A stretch of 22,758 nt of DNA from Sanchytrium tribonematis. Its lineage: Eukaryota; Sanchytriomycota; Sanchytriomycetes; Sanchytriales; Sanchytriaceae. The notes under the pieces are model-generated. The model did no database searches. It was given only the letters and a program-made list of their open reading frames with translations, and was not told the origin of the DNA. Location of the stretch: assembly GCA_018985235.1 (NCBI GenBank), contig JADGIG010000080.1:1-22758 (forward strand), read 5' to 3'. The position numbers and the translations under genes are program-made. Of the stretch, positions 20,463 to 22,758 are shown one piece after another (within the stretch, counting starts at the first letter, position 1; each line of letters starts with the position of its first letter).

Positions 20463-20577
20463 GTACTCAGAATGAGCTTTCTACTTTTAAAGACGTCACA
20501 TACCACATACCAATTTGGCACCAATCAAATTTATTAAATTTGCCGCCTCATCCGACTGGCAATTGAGGCAAAAATAT
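20463..20577. promoter_or_regulatory. Intergenic spacer, possible promoter of 468-aa gene
   Basis: At 115 bp this is one of the longest spacers in the gene-dense block. It contains two CCAAT sequences on the plus strand (near 20509 and 20521) and a minus-strand TGACGTC, one base short of a CRE palindrome, about 35 bp upstream of the minus-strand start codon. It also holds an AAATTTATTAAATTT near-palindrome. These are motif matches only. Confidence 0.3.
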
Positions 20578-21471
20578 TTATTTCAAATTTCGATGCAACA
20601 GATAGCATGCGTGCAACACAAGAAGTATATAGCATTTCCACTCATTGCCAATTGACCATTGGGATTCATTTGGAACAAAAGTTTCCGTGTACAATATCAA
20701 TAAGAAAGGATGAAAAATTAAATTCGGAATGTCAAATTTTAAGCGGATTGAGCTCAATAATACACTTTTCAAGACCAAATCCCAGAAGTTTTTTTGGAAT
20801 GCAGTTCCAATAAGTTCTTTCCAATGTCTTATTTTATAGAATGACTCTATTGACAAGAGCGACACACTAGATTTGAAAGTATTGTTCGCATTACCGGGGA
20901 GTGTTAGCCAATGAAAACAGCATAGGAATACAATTATTGGACCTGTAACTGGTTCCGTTTGCTTATAAAACATTAAAAATAATGACATATGAACATATAA
21001 AACAACAAAATAAGAGTGATCCAGTTTTTTAATAGATAATAAAATATACATGTATATTGAGAAGCATAGTGCCAATGTGATTAGCTTTTTCCCCCAGCTG
21101 TAGTCAGCTACTTTGGTATCCAAATACATTATAAGGAAAATAACTAGACTTGGTTCAATTATAAATATTGCAAATTTAAAAAATTGAATCAGATTTGAAT
21201 AGTAAATTACAAGATTGGACCATGGTTCTTGTAATTTATAAGGCGCGCTGTTAAAAAAGAAGTGCCTAAAGACTGAAAAGCCATTCAAGTTTAAGTATAA
21301 TTGTAATGTGGTGCTAATAAAGGGAATTCTGGTCAAAGAGACTAAATGACCTAACAAGTAGCCAAGCGATAAGTTAAGACCCGATTCTTCGTTTATGCTA
21401 AAGGACAATGGTAATAAGATTGCAGACGATATTGGGAGGCAATTTCTAATAGCTGTAGTTAATAGCCCCAT
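20578..21471 (-). CDS. Multipass membrane protein (weak PIG-U resemblance)
   Basis: This encodes 297 residues with about six to eight hydrophobic segments separated by short polar loops, so it is an integral membrane protein. A segment HWLTLPGNANNTF, preceded by hydrophobic helices, resembles the late part of PIG-U, the GPI-transamidase subunit (motif xWxYAGSANSNF). However, overall length and the C-terminal 75 residues do not match, so this is only a suggestion. The ATG at 21471 is the first after an upstream in-frame TAA. It lies 3 bp from the start of the divergent 98-aa gene. The TAA stop overlaps an AATAAA hexamer (AAATAAAT). Confidence 0.75.
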   Translation of the reverse strand: MGLLTTAIRNCLPISSAILLPLSFSINEESGLNLSLGYLLGHLVSLTRIPFISTTLQLYLNLNGFSVFRHFFFNSAPYKLQEPWSNLVIYYSNLIQFFKFAIFIIEPSLVIFLIMYLDTKVADYSWGKKLITLALCFSIYMYILLSIKKLDHSYFVVLYVHMSLFLMFYKQTEPVTGPIIVFLCCFHWLTLPGNANNTFKSSVSLLSIESFYKIRHWKELIGTAFQKNFWDLVLKSVLLSSIRLKFDIPNLIFHPFLLILYTETFVPNESQWSIGNEWKCYILLVLHACYLLHRNLK

Positions 21472-21474
21472 TGT

Positions 21475-21771
21475 ATGAAACAGATAAATAAATTACCATC
21501 TTTAAGACTGACAAGCAAGTATTCCGAGAGTGATAGAGTCTACAAATATAGTGCTGCATTGGTTTTGAAGGCTAAGGTTACTAGGAAAAGAATAACTCAA
21601 CGCAATAATGGTATCCTCAGTTACAAGCGAGACATTTCAAAAAAAATTGTAGCTCTCGACAACCAAATTGTACATAAATCTTTAATTAAGAAAAAGTATT
21701 TAAATCTCAAATCTTTTATTGATATCTACTACGAATTGGAAAATGAAATTAGCAGATGCAAATCTCAATGA
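21475..21771 (+). CDS. Unknown basic 98-aa protein
   Basis: This encodes 98 residues, strongly basic in the first two thirds (KVTRKRITQRNN and KKIVALDNQIVHKSLIKKKY), with a helical, more acidic end (SFIDIYYELENEISRCKSQ). There is no recognised family, signal peptide or membrane segment. The composition would suit a nucleic-acid-binding or complex-forming helical protein. The start lies 3 bp from that of the divergent membrane-protein gene, and the last 7 bp overlap the 3' end of UBA2 on the other strand. A gene here is supported by the clean fit between neighbours, but a spurious frame cannot be excluded. Confidence 0.6.
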   Translation: MKQINKLPSLRLTSKYSESDRVYKYSAALVLKAKVTRKRITQRNNGILSYKRDISKKIVALDNQIVHKSLIKKKYLNLKSFIDIYYELENEISRCKSQ

Positions 21772-22758
21772 CGGGACTTTTTGCTTACTTGAACAACCGA
21801 TTCGTCAGAGGATCGCTTTACACCAGACGAAATAAATTCAATCTCGAATTCATCCTGAACTACTTCTTCGATTCCCGAACTAGAATCATTTTCATTATAA
21901 TATTGAATTTGGCGTTCTTTAAAATGTATATCTCCGACTAACTTTAATCCACTCGCTACCCTTAATTAAAAATTATTACCTGTTACTAGAGACAAGTATT
22001 TTCCACGGATAATAGCCTTCAAACATCACAGTGAAATATTTCTCGTCCCTTATGAAATCAAGTAACAGTCTCTCTAAATTATCCTCGAATTCGGGATCAT
22101 AAACCAAACCACTGGATGTAAATATTTCGAAATCAGTAGACTTGATCAGTAGCAAAGAATCAACTAAAGATTTTAATTTGGAATTCTCGGAAAACTTGAG
22201 AGTTAGGAAAGTTGCGTTGCATACAAGACAGCCTGGTAGGGTCCCGGTAGAATTATATGATACAAGTACATCCGGTCTATTTGACTCAATGGACAATAAA
22301 TTAACTGGACCTAATATAATATTCTTAAAGCCGTTTTTTAACAAGAGTTTTTTTGACATTAATGCCGCTACACCAGAAACAATAGCATTAGTGGTGGCAA
22401 CGATCGGTATGATTTTCCCTGCCATGGCTTTAATCTTGAAGATATTTTCTAACTTTAGATTAAAGCAATAAGCGCGCAAATTAGAACACGCACCTAAAAA
22501 TAATAAAGTATCCTTATCATCTTTGTCAAATTTAATTAATTCTCCTTCATTGAATCGCCTTTGCAATTTTATAATGTACTTCTTGAACAATTTGGCATAA
22601 TAATCAATATCACAATCTTCTAGTGGGTTTTTTTCAATTAAATTGCCACTTAACTGATTCGAAGAAATGGCGATGGGAGCGTTCGATTTCCATTCCTTCA
22701 TGGAAGCTATGGTTTTGATATCTGATTGGAATATTTTTTCAAAAACCTTTATGTAATA
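21765..22758 (-). CDS. UBA2: SUMO-activating enzyme subunit 2 (UBA2), C-terminal part
   Basis: The frame is open to the right edge, so the N-terminus, with the nucleotide-binding motif and catalytic Cys, is outside the window. Exons 22758-21980 and 21960-21765 give at least 324 residues. The start of the visible part, KVFEKIFQSDIKTIASMKEW, matches the UBA2 segment KLFKDDIxxLxxMxxLW. FKIKAMAGKIIPIVATTNAI is the highly conserved adenylation-domain motif, PGCLVC carries the second zinc CxxC, and a ubiquitin-fold domain follows. After the intron the C-terminal tail of 64 residues is acidic, then basic (VKRSSDESVVQVSKKSRH), like the NLS-bearing tail of UBA2. With SAE1 it forms and transfers the SUMO thioester to UBC9. 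Confidence 0.93.
21961..21979 (-). other. 19-nt intron in UBA2 gene
   Basis: GTAATAATTTTTAATTAAG, phase 2 (AG | G). Splicing replaces an immediate TAA after SSNR with an open 64-codon tail whose acidic-then-basic composition fits UBA2. The branch motif TTAAT occupies positions 11-15, and the 3' splice site is AAG. Confidence 0.9.

Noticed and set aside
20607-20813. Plus-strand 68-codon frame inside the membrane-protein gene
   Set aside because: It lies fully antisense to a long hydrophobic coding frame, with no recognisable protein features.
1-22758. tRNA, rRNA, snRNA or CRISPR array
   Set aside because: No tRNA-like B-box/acceptor arrangement, U6-like sequence, rRNA block or spaced short repeats were recognised on reading. 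A covariance-model scan (tRNAscan-SE, Infernal) would be decisive.
9655-22758. Nucleomorph origin, suggested by the 19-nt introns
   Set aside because: Methionine synthase, phosphoserine aminotransferase, glyoxalase II and two retroelement families are not expected in the extremely reduced nucleomorph genomes described.

Overview
This is a compact, AT-rich eukaryotic nuclear sequence. The evidence is spliceosomal GT-AG introns, eukaryote-only proteins (PP2A catalytic subunit, SET1-type histone methyltransferase, SUMO E1 subunit UBA2, a CRAL-TRIO/RhoGAP protein, CMC2) and remnants of both a non-LTR and a Ty3/gypsy-type retroelement. Recognised genes fit the standard genetic code and end in TAA (7) or TGA (6). 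A cobalamin-dependent methionine synthase and an ARHGAP1-like architecture argue against a typical dikaryan fungus. An opisthokont or another compact or parasitic protist is possible, but the species cannot be named from sequence alone.

Layout: about 1-3141 is a decayed non-LTR (LINE-like) element on the minus strand, with an ORF1-like part and an APE-type endonuclease part. About 3537-5258 is a decayed Ty3/gypsy-like gag-protease-reverse transcriptase remnant on the plus strand, followed at 5315-5690 by a second, more decayed reverse transcriptase copy of the same family. From 5700 to 7253 no gene is visible; this stretch holds a perfect 85-bp tandem duplication (6234-6403). From 7254 to the right edge the sequence is almost solid with 13 genes: VPS37-like, glyoxalase II, RhoGAP (-), unknown 455 aa, CMC2 (-), phosphoserine aminotransferase, PP2A-C, MetH, SET1, unknown 468 aa (-), a multipass membrane protein (-), unknown 98 aa, and UBA2 (-, running off the edge).

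The outstanding observation is the introns. Seven were found by matching broken reading frames to conserved proteins or by an exact fit of the intron pattern. Every one is exactly 19 nt and fits GT-N8-TTNAY-NN-AG, so a yUnAy branch-point motif sits at the same position in all seven. All lie in the 3' half of their genes. None is phase 0. All are 3n+1 long.

The second theme is packing. Divergent start codons are 3, 15 and 16 bp apart. Convergent genes have 13- and 16-bp gaps or overlap by 7 and 18 bp. One tandem pair overlaps by 4 bp (ATGA), as in a bacterial operon. Several stop codons overlap an AATAAA polyadenylation hexamer. The genes do not form one pathway, although PSAT (serine synthesis) and MetH (one-carbon/methionine) are metabolically linked and lie close together.
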